Shown here: in pieces, positions 1-7,105 of the stretch
How positions within the stretch are numbered: the stretch's first letter is position 1
Layout: each line of letters opens with the position of its first letter
Assembly (NCBI GenBank): GCA_965199685.1
Contig: OZ241323.1
Location: 2,604,001-2,668,000, forward strand
Length of the DNA stretch: 64,000 bases
Direction: 5' to 3'
Source: SP5GCR1 sp965199685
GTDB taxonomy: Bacteria; Pseudomonadota; Gammaproteobacteria; Poriferisulfidales; Oxydemutatoraceae
The notes under the pieces: generated by a model
Database searches by the model: none
Told to the model about the DNA's origin: nothing
Seen by the model: only the letters and a program-made list of their open reading frames with translations
Program-made: the position numbers and the translations under genes

Positions 1-146
1 GTGTTCAACCCGACTATATCATTGGCTGGCAAATCGGTTATTTGGGGCATCCTGAGCGCGAAGAACAGCGCGCAAGCGATGCTTATACAGCAGGCTACAA
101 AGACGGCTCGGAAAAGTCTTTAGATAATTTTTCGGCCTGGGTGTAG
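1..146 (+). CDS. 3' end of an unknown protein (partial)
   Basis: The third frame is open from the left edge and ends at the TAG at 144-146, giving about 47 C-terminal residues. The tail holds two similar Gly/aromatic motifs (GWQIGYLG and AYTAGYKDG) separated by a charged stretch, which suggests a small helical repeat, and ends in SAWV. The start and most of the gene lie outside the window. I do not recognise the family. The frame is preferred over the other two because it is polar and helix-like, whereas frame 2 is interrupted by a stop and frame 1 ends 26 bases earlier with no recognisable pattern. A repeat mosaic begins immediately after the stop codon. Confidence 0.55.
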   Translation, partial: VQPDYIIGWQIGYLGHPEREEQRASDAYTAGYKDGSEKSLDNFSAWV

Positions 147-619
147 GGGCTAGCATACCCACCTAAGGTACCATTTTGCGCAACTCCAACCTTGTGCCAT
201 TTCATTTATGATAACCACCGGTAGGGGAAGGCTAACATGAGGCTGTTGAAAAAGTGTCTGCATTAGTACATTCCCCTCCTGTGGAGGGGTGGCAGGCGAA
301 GCCTGACGGGGGTGGTTGCAAAGGTTCTGCACAAAGTCACGCCGTTTGTGCTACTGCAACAAACGGCGGTTCTATTTTTCAACAGTCCCACATGCCCTCC
401 CTAAAGTACCGTTCTGCACCAACAGAACCGCTTGCGCCACTTGGGTTTTGGTTCCCATAAATTGGATGGTGTACGAAGGATAATATACGACAAGCAATCA
501 AGTTAAAATTCTGCACAACGTCATGCCGATTGACCTACTAGCTCAATCGGCGGTTCTACTTTTATAATGGCAGTACTTTTTCAGCAGCCTCGAATCTATC
601 ACTTGAATGAGATTAGAAT
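147..619. repeat. Intergenic mosaic of MITE-like repeat modules
   Basis: No gene is seen here. The stretch is built from pieces that recur elsewhere in the window. Bases 160-238 are one arm of a long element ending in the palindrome half GGGAAGGCTAACAT. Bases 239-389 are an inserted element (separate entry). Bases 390-505 are the other arm (ACATGCCCTCCCTAAAGTAC, then a segment also found at 1444-1550). Bases 508-560 are a hairpin cassette of the GATTGA/TCAATC type. A degraded terminal repeat lies near 583-593. Short ORFs in this stretch are translations of repeats and are not annotated. Confidence 0.75.
239..389. mobile_element. MITE-like element, copy 1, nested in another element
   Basis: The 151-bp element is bounded by inverted ends GAGGCTGTTGAAAAAG (left) and TTTTTCAACAGTCCC (right) and flanked on both sides by ACAT (235-238 and 390-393), read as a 4-bp target duplication. 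The target is the centre of the GGGAGGGC/GCCCTCCC palindrome of an older copy. Inside are a CCCCTCC...GGAGGGG hairpin, a CAGGC-GAA-GCCTG stem and the GTTTGT/ACAAAC hairpin cassette at about 339-369. It encodes no protein, so any transposase must act in trans. Confidence 0.75.
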
Positions 620-1012
620 CTATGTGAAGAATTCCATCAGCAACATTATGAAACTAATTGAGCCGATGATAACCCCGGCATTAATCATTTGCTGTTTCAC
701 CATTCGGGTTTCCAGTTCGGCAATTTCTACTCTAAGACCATCGATATCTCTTTTTGTAGCCATGCGCGCTTCTATATCCTTGATATCGGCTTTGGTTGCC
801 ATATCCTTGATATCGGCTTTGGTTGCCATATCCTTGATATCGGCTTTGGTTGCCATATCCTTGATATCATCCTTGGTTGCCATATTTTTGATGGCTTCCT
901 TGATGTTTATATCGTTGGCATAAACCAAACTATCTGTTGTCATACGTGCTTCCTCTTTGCTTACACCGGGAATTTTTGTCAGTGTTTTATGTATAATCTC
1001 TTTATGAACCAT
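620..1012 (-). CDS. Small coiled-coil protein with C-terminal membrane anchor, tandem repeats
   Basis: About 130 residues. The ATG at 1012 is chosen over the GTG two codons upstream because a GGAGG ribosome-binding site sits 8 bases before it. After a helical N-terminus, a nine-residue unit (KDMATKADI) is repeated three to four times, encoded by near-perfect 27-bp direct repeats at about 770-885. A heptad-like stretch follows (LRVEIAELETRM), then a C-terminal hydrophobic segment of about 17 residues (GVIIGSISFIMLL). This layout resembles the DUF1640/CCDC90-like coiled-coil proteins of bacteria, which are tail-anchored and of unknown function; the family assignment is tentative. Repeat number may vary between strains. 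Repeat elements flank it on both sides. Confidence 0.6.
   Translation of the reverse strand: MVHKEIIHKTLTKIPGVSKEEARMTTDSLVYANDINIKEAIKNMATKDDIKDMATKADIKDMATKADIKDMATKADIKDIEARMATKRDIDGLRVEIAELETRMVKQQMINAGVIIGSISFIMLLMEFFT
771..885 (-). repeat. 27-bp coding tandem repeat
   Basis: Three to four consecutive 27-bp units, each containing TTGATATCGGCTTTGGTTGC or a close variant, encode the repeated KDMATKADI segment of the coiled-coil protein. The units are in frame and directly adjacent, so gain or loss of a unit would lengthen or shorten the coiled coil without a frameshift. Confidence 0.8.
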
Positions 1013-1629
1013 AATCACTACCTCCGTATATTATATGAAAATCCCCACTTTACAACCTTTAAAAACCTGATTTTTACCATTCCGATAAACCGACCTATCT
1101 TTCCGACGAACGGCATAAACGAAAGTTGGTATGGGGTTGTTGAAGAAGTATGTGATGCACCGTAGGGGCAGAATAGAGCCGCCGATTGAGCCAGTAGGTC
1201 AATCAGCATTTCGTGTGTCCGCCCTAAAGTTTAGTACTTGTACAAACAATCTATTCGGGGGCTGTTGAAAAAATATTTCATGCACCGTAGGGGAGGGTAA
1301 CATGGGACTGTTGAAAAAGTGTTTCATGCACTCGCAAAGGATAATTGTCTAGTGCAGAACCACCACAACCACCCCGTCAGGCTTCGCCTGCCACCCCTCC
1401 AAAGGAGGGGAATGTACTATGCAGACACTTTTTCAACAGTCCCACATGCCCTCCTTAAAGTACCGTTCTGCACCAACAGAACCGCTTGCGCCACTTGGGT
1501 TTTGGTTCCCATAAATTGGATGGCGTACGAAGGATAATGTACGACAAGCAATCAAGTTAAAGTTCTGCACAATGTCACGCCGATTGACCTACCGTCTCAA
1601 TCGGCGGTTCTGTTTATGCAAAATGCACT
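1013..1629. repeat. Intergenic mosaic of MITE-like repeat modules
   Basis: No gene is seen. From about 1130 the sequence is repeat-derived: a degraded terminus (GTTGTTGAAGAAGTATG), a GATTGA/TCAATC hairpin cassette at about 1170-1208 in inverse orientation, another terminus at 1258-1273 followed by CACCGTAGGGGAGGG, the inserted element at 1304-1443, then the arm seen also at 390-505 (1444-1550), and a second hairpin cassette at 1558-1612 just after the convergent end of the sulfotransferase gene. Bases 1019-1125 upstream of the coiled-coil gene are not visibly repetitive and probably carry its promoter, though no clear -35/-10 pair is seen. Confidence 0.7.
1304..1443. mobile_element. MITE-like element, copy 2, with ACAT target duplication
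   Basis: The 140-bp element starts GGGACTGTTGAAAAAGTG and ends CTTTTTCAACAGTCCC, with ACAT directly on both sides (1300-1303 and 1444-1447). It is inserted into the palindrome centre of an outer copy whose left end is near 1258. It carries the CCCCTCC/GGAGGGG and CAGGC/GCCTG stems in the orientation opposite to copy 1. Non-coding. Confidence 0.75.
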
Positions 1630-2373
1630 TTAGAAAGTATAGCCGAATAGCTCAATGTCTTGCTTGTATTTTTGGGCTACAAGTTCACGCATCCTATCGT
1701 CGTAAGCATCTTTATAATAGCTGACGCTACTACTTTGTTTTTTTTCGGAGATGATGTCCGAGGCATCAAAATCCGGTGCTATTTTTTGGAAGACAGTTAG
1801 CATGTCCGGTTGAAAATTTTCAAATCGTCCTAAAAAATTGAGTTTTTCCAATTCAAAAAAATAATGCTGAGGTAGAAAGTGTGGATCACACCGATAATCC
1901 GGTATCTTTGCTACAAAATCAATAAAATCCTCAAACTGCATATCCTTGAATCCTAAGTCACCGTATCTTCTTATAAAATCCTTAAACTCTCCTTTCTCGT
2001 TATAGTACGGATTGCTTTTCGGGAAAAATCTTGGAGGATCATAAATTTTATTTTTGTAGCATGAGAACAGCCGATCCCATGGATTTCTGACAAACGAAAA
2101 GCGGTAATAATCGGCATAGCAAGTTGCGTTTGATGCTTTCAGGGTGAGTCGTTTTATTGCCTGATTTTTGTTGTGCACACCTAGATCCGCGGTTTCTATA
2201 TTATCTAATTTTGCCATACATGTCTTAATCGTTGTGCAAGCTACTTTAGGGACCGAATAATATATTAGCTGATATTGATCCGAGTAAGTAGCAATCTTCA
2301 TTGATTGCGTAGGATTCCGAAACTTAAGGGCTGATTTAGCCGTAGACACCAATTTATTTATTTTTGTACTCAT
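1630..2373 (-). CDS. Sulfotransferase family protein (Sulfotransfer_2 type)
   Basis: 247 residues, cytosolic or membrane-associated. Two hallmark PAPS-binding motifs are visible. The 5'-phosphosulfate loop is PKVACTTIK at about 42-50. The 3'-phosphate site is FSFVRNPWDRLFSCY at about 92-106, with the typical R-N-P-W-D-R core. Known family members transfer sulfate from PAPS to carbohydrate hydroxyls, so a cell-surface or exopolysaccharide glycan is a plausible acceptor, but nothing nearby identifies it. It begins 8 bases downstream of the unknown gene at 2382-2942 on the same strand, suggesting one transcript. The coding sequence is visibly A/T-richer than the housekeeping genes, consistent with horizontal transfer. 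A second, more diverged relative lies at 30729-31553. Confidence 0.8.
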   Translation of the reverse strand: MSTKINKLVSTAKSALKFRNPTQSMKIATYSDQYQLIYYSVPKVACTTIKTCMAKLDNIETADLGVHNKNQAIKRLTLKASNATCYADYYRFSFVRNPWDRLFSCYKNKIYDPPRFFPKSNPYYNEKGEFKDFIRRYGDLGFKDMQFEDFIDFVAKIPDYRCDPHFLPQHYFFELEKLNFLGRFENFQPDMLTVFQKIAPDFDASDIISEKKQSSSVSYYKDAYDDRMRELVAQKYKQDIELFGYTF

Positions 2374-2381
2374 CTTAAAAC

Positions 2382-2942
2382 TTATGAAGTTGAATCCGAG
2401 AGAAAGTTATCCAAAACTTTTAGCAGATTAGAGTGTATATTATAAGCCACTATATCCAATATGTAGGTAGCAGTCCACTTGCGATTCTCGCCGCGCATTA
2501 TTTCGCTCACGTAATCCCCTAATACACGCCGCATGTCAAAGCCGGGTTCTCCATCGTATTTACACTCGGAGTATTTATCAGTCCGATCATTCAATAATGT
2601 CATGAAAGGTACATTGGCCTTTGTTGCGGCTTTTGTGTCTAGACGATTATCCTGAATAATTCCTCCTAAATGTTGCGCGGTTTGGGATACCATATTTTGT
2701 CTTTCCGATGCTTGGGATGAACTATACAGATATCTATCCAATAAATGAATGGCATAAGCTGCAAATTCGGATAGTATATCCAGCCGCTGCGCGTTGCTTT
2801 CGGTGGCAAAACCCTCGTTCTCCATATTCAATAGTGATTCGGTGATAATGCGCCATATATTGGTGCTGATAACACTTGCGGTTTCGCTGTGTGTTCTAGC
2901 ACCTCTGTCCAAATTCCAATTAGTTTTTAATCTAACAACCAT
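2382..2942 (-). CDS. Unknown protein, predicted all-helical
   Basis: 186 residues from an ATG at 2942. I do not recognise the family. It has no signal peptide, no long hydrophobic segment and no cysteine pairs. The sequence is helix-rich, with aromatic and leucine spacing typical of a soluble bundle (for example FAAYAIHLLDRYL near residue 60), an N-terminal basic stretch and an acidic, polar middle. It is followed after 8 bases by the sulfotransferase gene, so the two are probably co-transcribed. It is divergent from the gene at 3042, and the 99-bp gap between them must hold both promoters. A role connected to the sulfotransferase is guilt by association only. Confidence 0.6.
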   Translation of the reverse strand: MVVRLKTNWNLDRGARTHSETASVISTNIWRIITESLLNMENEGFATESNAQRLDILSEFAAYAIHLLDRYLYSSSQASERQNMVSQTAQHLGGIIQDNRLDTKAATKANVPFMTLLNDRTDKYSECKYDGEPGFDMRRVLGDYVSEIMRGENRKWTATYILDIVAYNIHSNLLKVLDNFLSDSTS

Positions 2943-3041
2943 TCTCTGAAAAATAAAGTATTATAAGTTTTCCCCAATATTTAGAAACATGTTTGATGAA
3001 CACAGAAACATTATATAAACTTTTTATCAATTCTTTATGGA

Positions 3042-4088
3042 ATGATGGATCAATCTATTAGAAATTTACGCGACACCGTGCAGCATAACTGTAATATCTC
3101 CGATGCATGTTATGCCGGCACTTATACGATGTGTATCTATCTTATGAAAATGCGGGAATACTTTCGTTGGGAGAAAGGCTATGGTTTCGGGGCATCATTG
3201 GATCAATCGGAGTTAGGTGCGTGGCTTTGTAGTCGGGAGACCGAATGGGAATCTATAAAAAACGAAGATTTTCAACCTTTATCTATCAATAGTCAAACAT
3301 TCAATCCTTTTGATACTGAGGCGATTAACACCCATTTACTCTCTCAAGGTTATATCTATTCGGGCGGCATTGGGTCAAAATCAATACCGCACTTTTTTAT
3401 TGCCGATTATGAATCTCAAAGCACCTATAAAGATTACCAGGTGCTAATATCTGCAAAGGAATACGCAAGGGATCTCACTGCACCACCCGGTATGTCTTTG
3501 GCAAAGACGATCTTTATCAGAAAGGAGTCGCTGAAAAGAGTGATTTGGGAGAAGCTCAACGAATGGTATTGGAATCGTCCCCACAACGCGATGGAGGCGG
3601 CACTCTCGTATTATGACTTTGACAATAATCTAGAGGGTGCCCTTGAACGGATGACTGAGGTTGAAACAGAAGCAGTTCTTCTGCACGAAATAGGAGAACT
3701 GGAAGCGCACCGTTATCTTCCCGATAGTTGGCATCAGGTATTACACCAATGTGGTGCCTCCAAAATGGAGTTGCTGATCCGGGCGATGAAAGATAATTTA
3801 GCCGACAGCGTTGCACTGTTGCCGGCATTAGTCTCACAACAAAAGTCGGCATCTATACATTTTTATATTGCAAACATGAGTGCTATGCGCAAAGCGTTAT
3901 GTCCAATGTTAATCGATGCCTATCAAAGCTGGACACAAAGCAACGATTTTTCATTGTTGGAGTCTTTATTGTCTCCGGCGAAGAAACATTGGCAAGAGAA
4001 GGTGTGCGATCTGTTGGAATTATCAGTAGAGGGAAATAATAAAGACAACCAAAACACCGAAGATTTAATAGCCCGATACGCTTTCTAG
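3042..4088 (+). CDS. Conserved unknown protein, Sfum_1244-like
   Basis: 348 residues; two adjacent ATG codons (3042, 3045) are possible starts. The N-terminus (RNLRDTVQHNCNISDACYAG, then YLLKMREY-like and RWEKGYGFG) matches my memory of the Sfum_1244 family found in sulfur- and sulfate-metabolising proteobacteria, whose function is unknown. It has no signal peptide or membrane segment. The central part contains an unusual Tyr/Trp-rich helix (KLNEWYWNRPHNAMEAALSYY), and a Glu-rich stretch with HEIGELEAHR follows; an HExxE-type metal site is conceivable but not established. The next gene, a 2OG-Fe(II) oxygenase, starts 11 bases downstream, so the two likely form an operon. Confidence 0.65.
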   Translation: MMDQSIRNLRDTVQHNCNISDACYAGTYTMCIYLMKMREYFRWEKGYGFGASLDQSELGAWLCSRETEWESIKNEDFQPLSINSQTFNPFDTEAINTHLLSQGYIYSGGIGSKSIPHFFIADYESQSTYKDYQVLISAKEYARDLTAPPGMSLAKTIFIRKESLKRVIWEKLNEWYWNRPHNAMEAALSYYDFDNNLEGALERMTEVETEAVLLHEIGELEAHRYLPDSWHQVLHQCGASKMELLIRAMKDNLADSVALLPALVSQQKSASIHFYIANMSAMRKALCPMLIDAYQSWTQSNDFSLLESLLSPAKKHWQEKVCDLLELSVEGNNKDNQNTEDLIARYAF

Positions 4089-4099
4089 TGTCTTAGATC

Positions 4100-4705
4100 A
4101 TGTGCAGTCAAAAAACTAGAGTGCCGCTCAAAACAATATCCGAGGTCAAACCCAACTCGTTTATTTTTGAGAAACGGAATGCGCTCTCGGCATCTTTATG
4201 CGAACAAATGATCCATCGTTTTGAAGAAAATACTGATGAGCAATTCACCGGACGCATCAGTCAAGTGGCAATGCAAAATTTAGCTGTCAAACGTTCAACT
4301 GATCTGTTGATTAGTGGTAAACAACAATGGAAAGATATAGATCAAGCGTTATTTCAATCGCTGGCTTGTGTAATGAGGGAATTTAGAACTACATTCCCGT
4401 ATTTTTCCGGTAGCTTCAAGGATATGGGGTACGGGATGCAGCGCACCCGACATGACGAGTACTACCATTGGCATATAGACGGAGGTAGTCATGATTTTAG
4501 CAATCGCCAACTGGTTGCTATTTGGTACTTAAACGATGTGCCGGGACCTGGCGGTGAGACTGAGTTTTTGGTTCAGCAGGTTTGCATCAAACCTGAGCAG
4601 GGCAAATTACTTTTGTTCCCTCCTTTTTGGACCCACGAACATAGAGGTGTGGTTTTGCAGGAGGGTGTAAAATATATTGCTACGACTTGGATCGTGTTTG
4701 CCTAA
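4100..4705 (+). CDS. 2-oxoglutarate/Fe(II)-dependent oxygenase, prolyl-4-hydroxylase-like
   Basis: 201 residues. The double-stranded beta-helix signature is complete: HxD (H125 and D127 in HWHIDGG), the distal histidine H181 in THEHRG, and K191 as the expected 2-oxoglutarate carboxylate ligand, with the family-typical GGETEF and LLFPPFW segments between them. Such enzymes hydroxylate protein or small-molecule substrates with O2 and 2-oxoglutarate; the substrate here is unknown. It has no signal peptide, so it is cytosolic. The 11-bp spacing from the Sfum_1244-like gene suggests co-transcription. The start is not certain: the ATG at 4100 lacks a good ribosome-binding site, which fits translational coupling to the upstream gene. 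Confidence 0.8.
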   Translation: MCSQKTRVPLKTISEVKPNSFIFEKRNALSASLCEQMIHRFEENTDEQFTGRISQVAMQNLAVKRSTDLLISGKQQWKDIDQALFQSLACVMREFRTTFPYFSGSFKDMGYGMQRTRHDEYYHWHIDGGSHDFSNRQLVAIWYLNDVPGPGGETEFLVQQVCIKPEQGKLLLFPPFWTHEHRGVVLQEGVKYIATTWIVFA

Positions 4706-4790
4706 AATCATGTTTACCTAAAAATGCCGAACACGGAATTTCAATCGTAGTCAAGATAACGAACAGATGATTACTGAAAAGAACACATAG

Positions 4791-5129
4791 ATGAGTGACG
4801 TACCTAAAACTTCATTAGAAGGTAGCGGATGCGAAGCAAGCGAACCCTTTGCTTTACGCGTTTTGGGAGACAGTATGTCTCCCGAGTTTCCGGATGGTTC
4901 TATTATTGTTATAGACCCTGCCAATGAAGCAGAAGATGGCAATTATGTTATTGCCGAAGTGGATGGAGAATTTATCTTCAGGCAGCTTTGCATAGAGGAA
5001 GGAAAATATCTCATTAAAGCCTTAAACCCTGGTTATCCTACATTGGATATAACTGACAAGCCGAGCATCAAGGGTATTGTTACGCAACGAGCAGGCACTA
5101 GGCGCAAACATAGAAAGCACTATTTCTAA
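4791..5129 (+). CDS. S24/LexA-like C-terminal domain protein without DNA-binding domain
   Basis: 112 residues corresponding to the C-terminal half of LexA/UmuD/phage repressors. The serine-nucleophile motif is present (GDSMSPEFPDGSIIVIDP, Ser about 29). The position of the catalytic lysine (VKRL in LexA, usually FKQL in stand-alone S24 proteins) reads FRQL here, so the general base appears replaced by arginine. There is no helix-turn-helix N-terminus. The tail is strongly basic (RRKHRKHYF). It may be a non-cleaving S24 fold or a partner of another regulator. The gene stands alone, with an 85-bp gap upstream and a convergent neighbour downstream. Being headless rather than a truncated LexA is supported by the clean ATG and full-length domain. 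Confidence 0.7.
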   Translation: MSDVPKTSLEGSGCEASEPFALRVLGDSMSPEFPDGSIIVIDPANEAEDGNYVIAEVDGEFIFRQLCIEEGKYLIKALNPGYPTLDITDKPSIKGIVTQRAGTRRKHRKHYF

Positions 5130-5164
5130 ATCATTCCCCCGTAGGTGTAGACTATAAACGCAAC

Positions 5165-5506
5165 TCATTCATCCATATCGGCTGGCGGCACATAAGACGG
5201 GTCGTTGGGATTTAGGAAGATGAAATTATATTGCCCTTTTTCCAGCTCCACATAATCTATGGTCATATTCATCATCATACTAAGCATGGCACTGTTCACG
5301 ACTATATTGACATTATTACTCTGCAACTTGATGTCGTCTTCGTAGTTTTGATCGTCTATACCCATCGCATAATGAAAACTGCCGTCTGCATTGCGCATCA
5401 CTGCCAATCTCAGATTTACCGTTTTCGCTTCCTCCGGTTTTATAGATTGCTGTATTTGTTTTGCAGCAACGTCGGTGATTTTTATGATGTTGTCGTCTCT
5501 ACTCAT
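5165..5506 (-). CDS. HesB/IscA-fold protein lacking the cluster-binding cysteines
   Basis: About 113 residues from the ATG at 5506, chosen because GAGGGA lies a suitable distance upstream and the ATG overlaps the gmk stop by 8 bases. The sequence follows the A-type carrier pattern along its whole length: ITDVAAKQIQQSI at the start, LRLAVMRN, FHYAMGIDDQNYEDDI, NIVVNSAMLSMM, TIDYVEL and FIFLNPNDPS. The first cysteine (normally in a GCSG loop) and the C-terminal CGCG pair are all absent; the end reads YVPPADMDE. It therefore probably does not carry an Fe-S cluster in the usual way. It may be a structural or regulatory paralogue. Its overlap with gmk implies translational coupling. Confidence 0.75.
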   Translation of the reverse strand: MSRDDNIIKITDVAAKQIQQSIKPEEAKTVNLRLAVMRNADGSFHYAMGIDDQNYEDDIKLQSNNVNIVVNSAMLSMMMNMTIDYVELEKGQYNFIFLNPNDPSYVPPADMDE

Positions 5507-6158
5507 TGTTTGTTCCCTCATCGCTCAAATTGAATGCCGAAATCGTTCTGCTAAGTAACTTTCTTGATGCGGTAATCTCAGTTGGAGTTATGCGCCCAGC
5601 TAAAACAGCGATAAACTCGGCACTGGCTCGCTCAAAGTCATCGTTCACAATAGTATAATTGTATTCGTTGAAATGCCCCGCTTCGGAAATCGCCTTTTTC
5701 ATGCGTGCATCAATTACCTCTATCGTATCTTGTGCGCGCCCCTCCAAACGTTCCCGTAAGGTCGTCAACGAGGGCGGTAAAATAAAGATAGAAAAAGTGT
5801 GGTCATAACACGCCCTTATTTGTCTAGCACCCTGCCAATCTATTTCCATGACGACATTGTGTCCTTGAGCCAATGTGTTTTCTATATAGGACTTTGATGT
5901 ACCATAGTATTTGTCGTATACCAGTGCATATTCAATAAAATCGTTCTGCTTGATCATCTTTCTAAAAGTCTTTTTATCAACAAAGTAATAATCTTGTCCC
6001 TCTATTTCATCGGGTCTAGGGTGGCGAGTTGTATGCGATATAGATAGTTTCAGGCTATTTAACTCTTTCAATGCCTTTCTGATTAGGCTGGTTTTACCGC
6101 TGCCCGACGGTGCAGATACTACAAAAATGTGGTTATTATCAGGGATTTCCAGTCTCAT
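5499..6158 (-). CDS. gmk: Guanylate kinase
   Basis: About 219 residues, close to the usual 205-220. It phosphorylates GMP to GDP with ATP in the cytosol. The P-loop APSGSGKT lies near residue 16, followed by SISHTTRHPRPDE (GMP-binding arginines), YYFVDKKTFRKMI, a GTSK loop, VVMEIDWQGARQ and the lid LEGRAQD. The start is set at the ATG at 6158 because it places the P-loop at the normal distance; an in-frame ATG 42 bases upstream would add a hydrophobic extension not typical of the family. It is transcribed leftward with the Cys-less IscA-like gene instead of the usual rpoZ, and is divergent from the lipoprotein gene at 6308. Confidence 0.93.
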   Translation of the reverse strand: MRLEIPDNNHIFVVSAPSGSGKTSLIRKALKELNSLKLSISHTTRHPRPDEIEGQDYYFVDKKTFRKMIKQNDFIEYALVYDKYYGTSKSYIENTLAQGHNVVMEIDWQGARQIRACYDHTFSIFILPPSLTTLRERLEGRAQDTIEVIDARMKKAISEAGHFNEYNYTIVNDDFERASAEFIAVLAGRITPTEITASRKLLSRTISAFNLSDEGTNNE

Positions 6159-6177
6159 TACGCTTGCTTTTGAGAAA

Positions 6178-6183
6178 ATTATA
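6178..6183 (-). promoter_or_regulatory. Candidate -10 box for gmk
   Basis: On the minus strand TATAAT lies about 20 bases upstream of the chosen gmk ATG. No convincing -35 hexamer is seen at 16-18 bp spacing, so this is a weak call. If it is correct, the leader would be very short, and the alternative upstream ATG at 6200 could not be used. Confidence 0.3.
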
Positions 6184-6227
6184 GCATAGGGAAACATCAT
6201 TTGCCTTTTAGGGAATTCCTTAAAATA

Positions 6228-6240
6228 GGTGTTATACTAT
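6228..6240 (+). promoter_or_regulatory. Candidate extended -10 promoter for the OmpA-like lipoprotein gene
   Basis: TGTTATACT (TGn followed by TATACT at 6233-6238) matches an extended -10 element, which can work without a strong -35. It lies about 70 bases upstream of the ATG at 6308. The gene has a good ribosome-binding site (AGGAAGGAAAT) just before the start. Confidence 0.4.
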
Positions 6241-6307
6241 CGGCTATAACCCGGATTGATCGGTTGTTCAATCCAATACGAAATAGACTTATCAGGAAGG
6301 AAATAAA

Positions 6308-6961
6308 ATGAAATTGAAGCTACTTTTAATCGGTTTATCGGCAATGTTTGCTTTGTCAGGGTGTTCTACTATGTCTAATACCTGGGATTGGTTTTTTGAA
6401 GACGACGAGGAAGTTATTGAAATTTCTATGGAAGACGAAATGGACGAAGAATTCGATGAGGAATTTGACGAAGAGTTTGATGAAGCATTTGACGAAGAAT
6501 TCGCAGACGAATTTGATGAAGAATTTGACGAAGAATTCGACGAGTTTGAAGAAGAGTTCGGTGACGAATTAGAAGACGAATTTGGTGAGGAATATGGCGA
6601 TGAACCTGTGAGCAGACGGACATCAGGAGCTTCTTTACCACGAGCCATCGTTTATTTTGATTACAAAAGTACTGTAGTCCCGGCAACAAGCCTTAATTTG
6701 TTGCAATTACATTCTCAATATCTGATTAACAGCAGAGCTAGCGTGACTTTGGTAGGACATTCCGATGCGATAGCGTCCAGTCGCTATAACAAGGAGCTTG
6801 CATCAAAAAGAGCACAAGCTGTTGCAGAGATATTAGTTCAAATGGGAGTTTCGCCTTCCAGTATCAGGACAGAGAGCCGTGGTGAAGACGAACTAGCTGT
6901 AGAAGGTGACAGCCCCTACGCGAACGCTATGAATAGACGGGTGGAACTTCGCTACGAGTAA
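6308..6961 (+). CDS. OmpA/Pal-like outer-membrane lipoprotein with highly acidic linker
   Basis: 217 residues. A lipoprotein signal peptide ends in the lipobox LSGC (Cys19). Residues about 31-99 are an extreme Glu/Asp/Phe repeat built on EFDE, encoded by near-repeats of 12-24 bp. Residues about 110-217 are an OmpA-like peptidoglycan-binding domain: AIVYFDYKS, then the GHSDAIASSRYNKELASKRA region with the meso-diaminopimelate-contacting Asp153 and Arg168, and the C-terminal NRRVEL. It resembles Pal in layout, but a normal Pal linker is short and neutral. It stands alone, outside any tol operon, and has its own candidate promoter. The acidic spacer could bind cations or keep the domain extended; this is inference. 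Confidence 0.85.
   Translation: MKLKLLLIGLSAMFALSGCSTMSNTWDWFFEDDEEVIEISMEDEMDEEFDEEFDEEFDEAFDEEFADEFDEEFDEEFDEFEEEFGDELEDEFGEEYGDEPVSRRTSGASLPRAIVYFDYKSTVVPATSLNLLQLHSQYLINSRASVTLVGHSDAIASSRYNKELASKRAQAVAEILVQMGVSPSSIRTESRGEDELAVEGDSPYANAMNRRVELRYE
6430..6600 (+). repeat. Degenerate 12/24-bp coding repeat (EFDE linker)
   Basis: Successive units resembling GAATTCGATGAGGAATTTGA and its variants encode the repeated EFDE motif of the lipoprotein linker. The opposite strand gives a Ser/Asn-rich open frame purely as a by-product of this repeat. Copy number is likely to vary by slippage, always in multiples of three bases. Confidence 0.7.
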
Positions 6962-7105
6962 CAACAATCAACCAATTATTTTTTCAACAGCCCCACATTA
7001 CTACTTTGCGCTTACATGTTTGATATAGCGTTATTGATTTGGGTTGTTCCAGGTACAGCAGGCCTTTGAACTTATAACAGATTTACAGCTCGGCAGTACT
7101 ACCAG

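Noticed and set aside
771..885. CRISPR-like direct repeats
   Set aside because: Units are directly adjacent with no spacers and are in frame within a gene; no cas genes are present in the window.
567..1165. Plus-strand open frames over the coiled-coil gene
   Set aside because: They mirror the 27-bp repeats; the minus-strand frame has a GGAGG site, a heptad pattern and a membrane anchor.
1018..1209. Small minus-strand ORF starting in repeat sequence
   Set aside because: About a third of it is translated MITE and hairpin cassette, and it has no family resemblance.
4791..5129. Truncated lexA pseudogene
   Set aside because: The domain is complete with its own ATG and a specific C-terminal tail, and no trace of a helix-turn-helix region is seen upstream.
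6292..6648. Minus-strand Ser/Asn-repeat open frame opposite the lipoprotein gene
   Set aside because: It is the antisense reading of the EFDE linker repeat; the plus strand has a lipobox, an OmpA domain and a ribosome-binding site.
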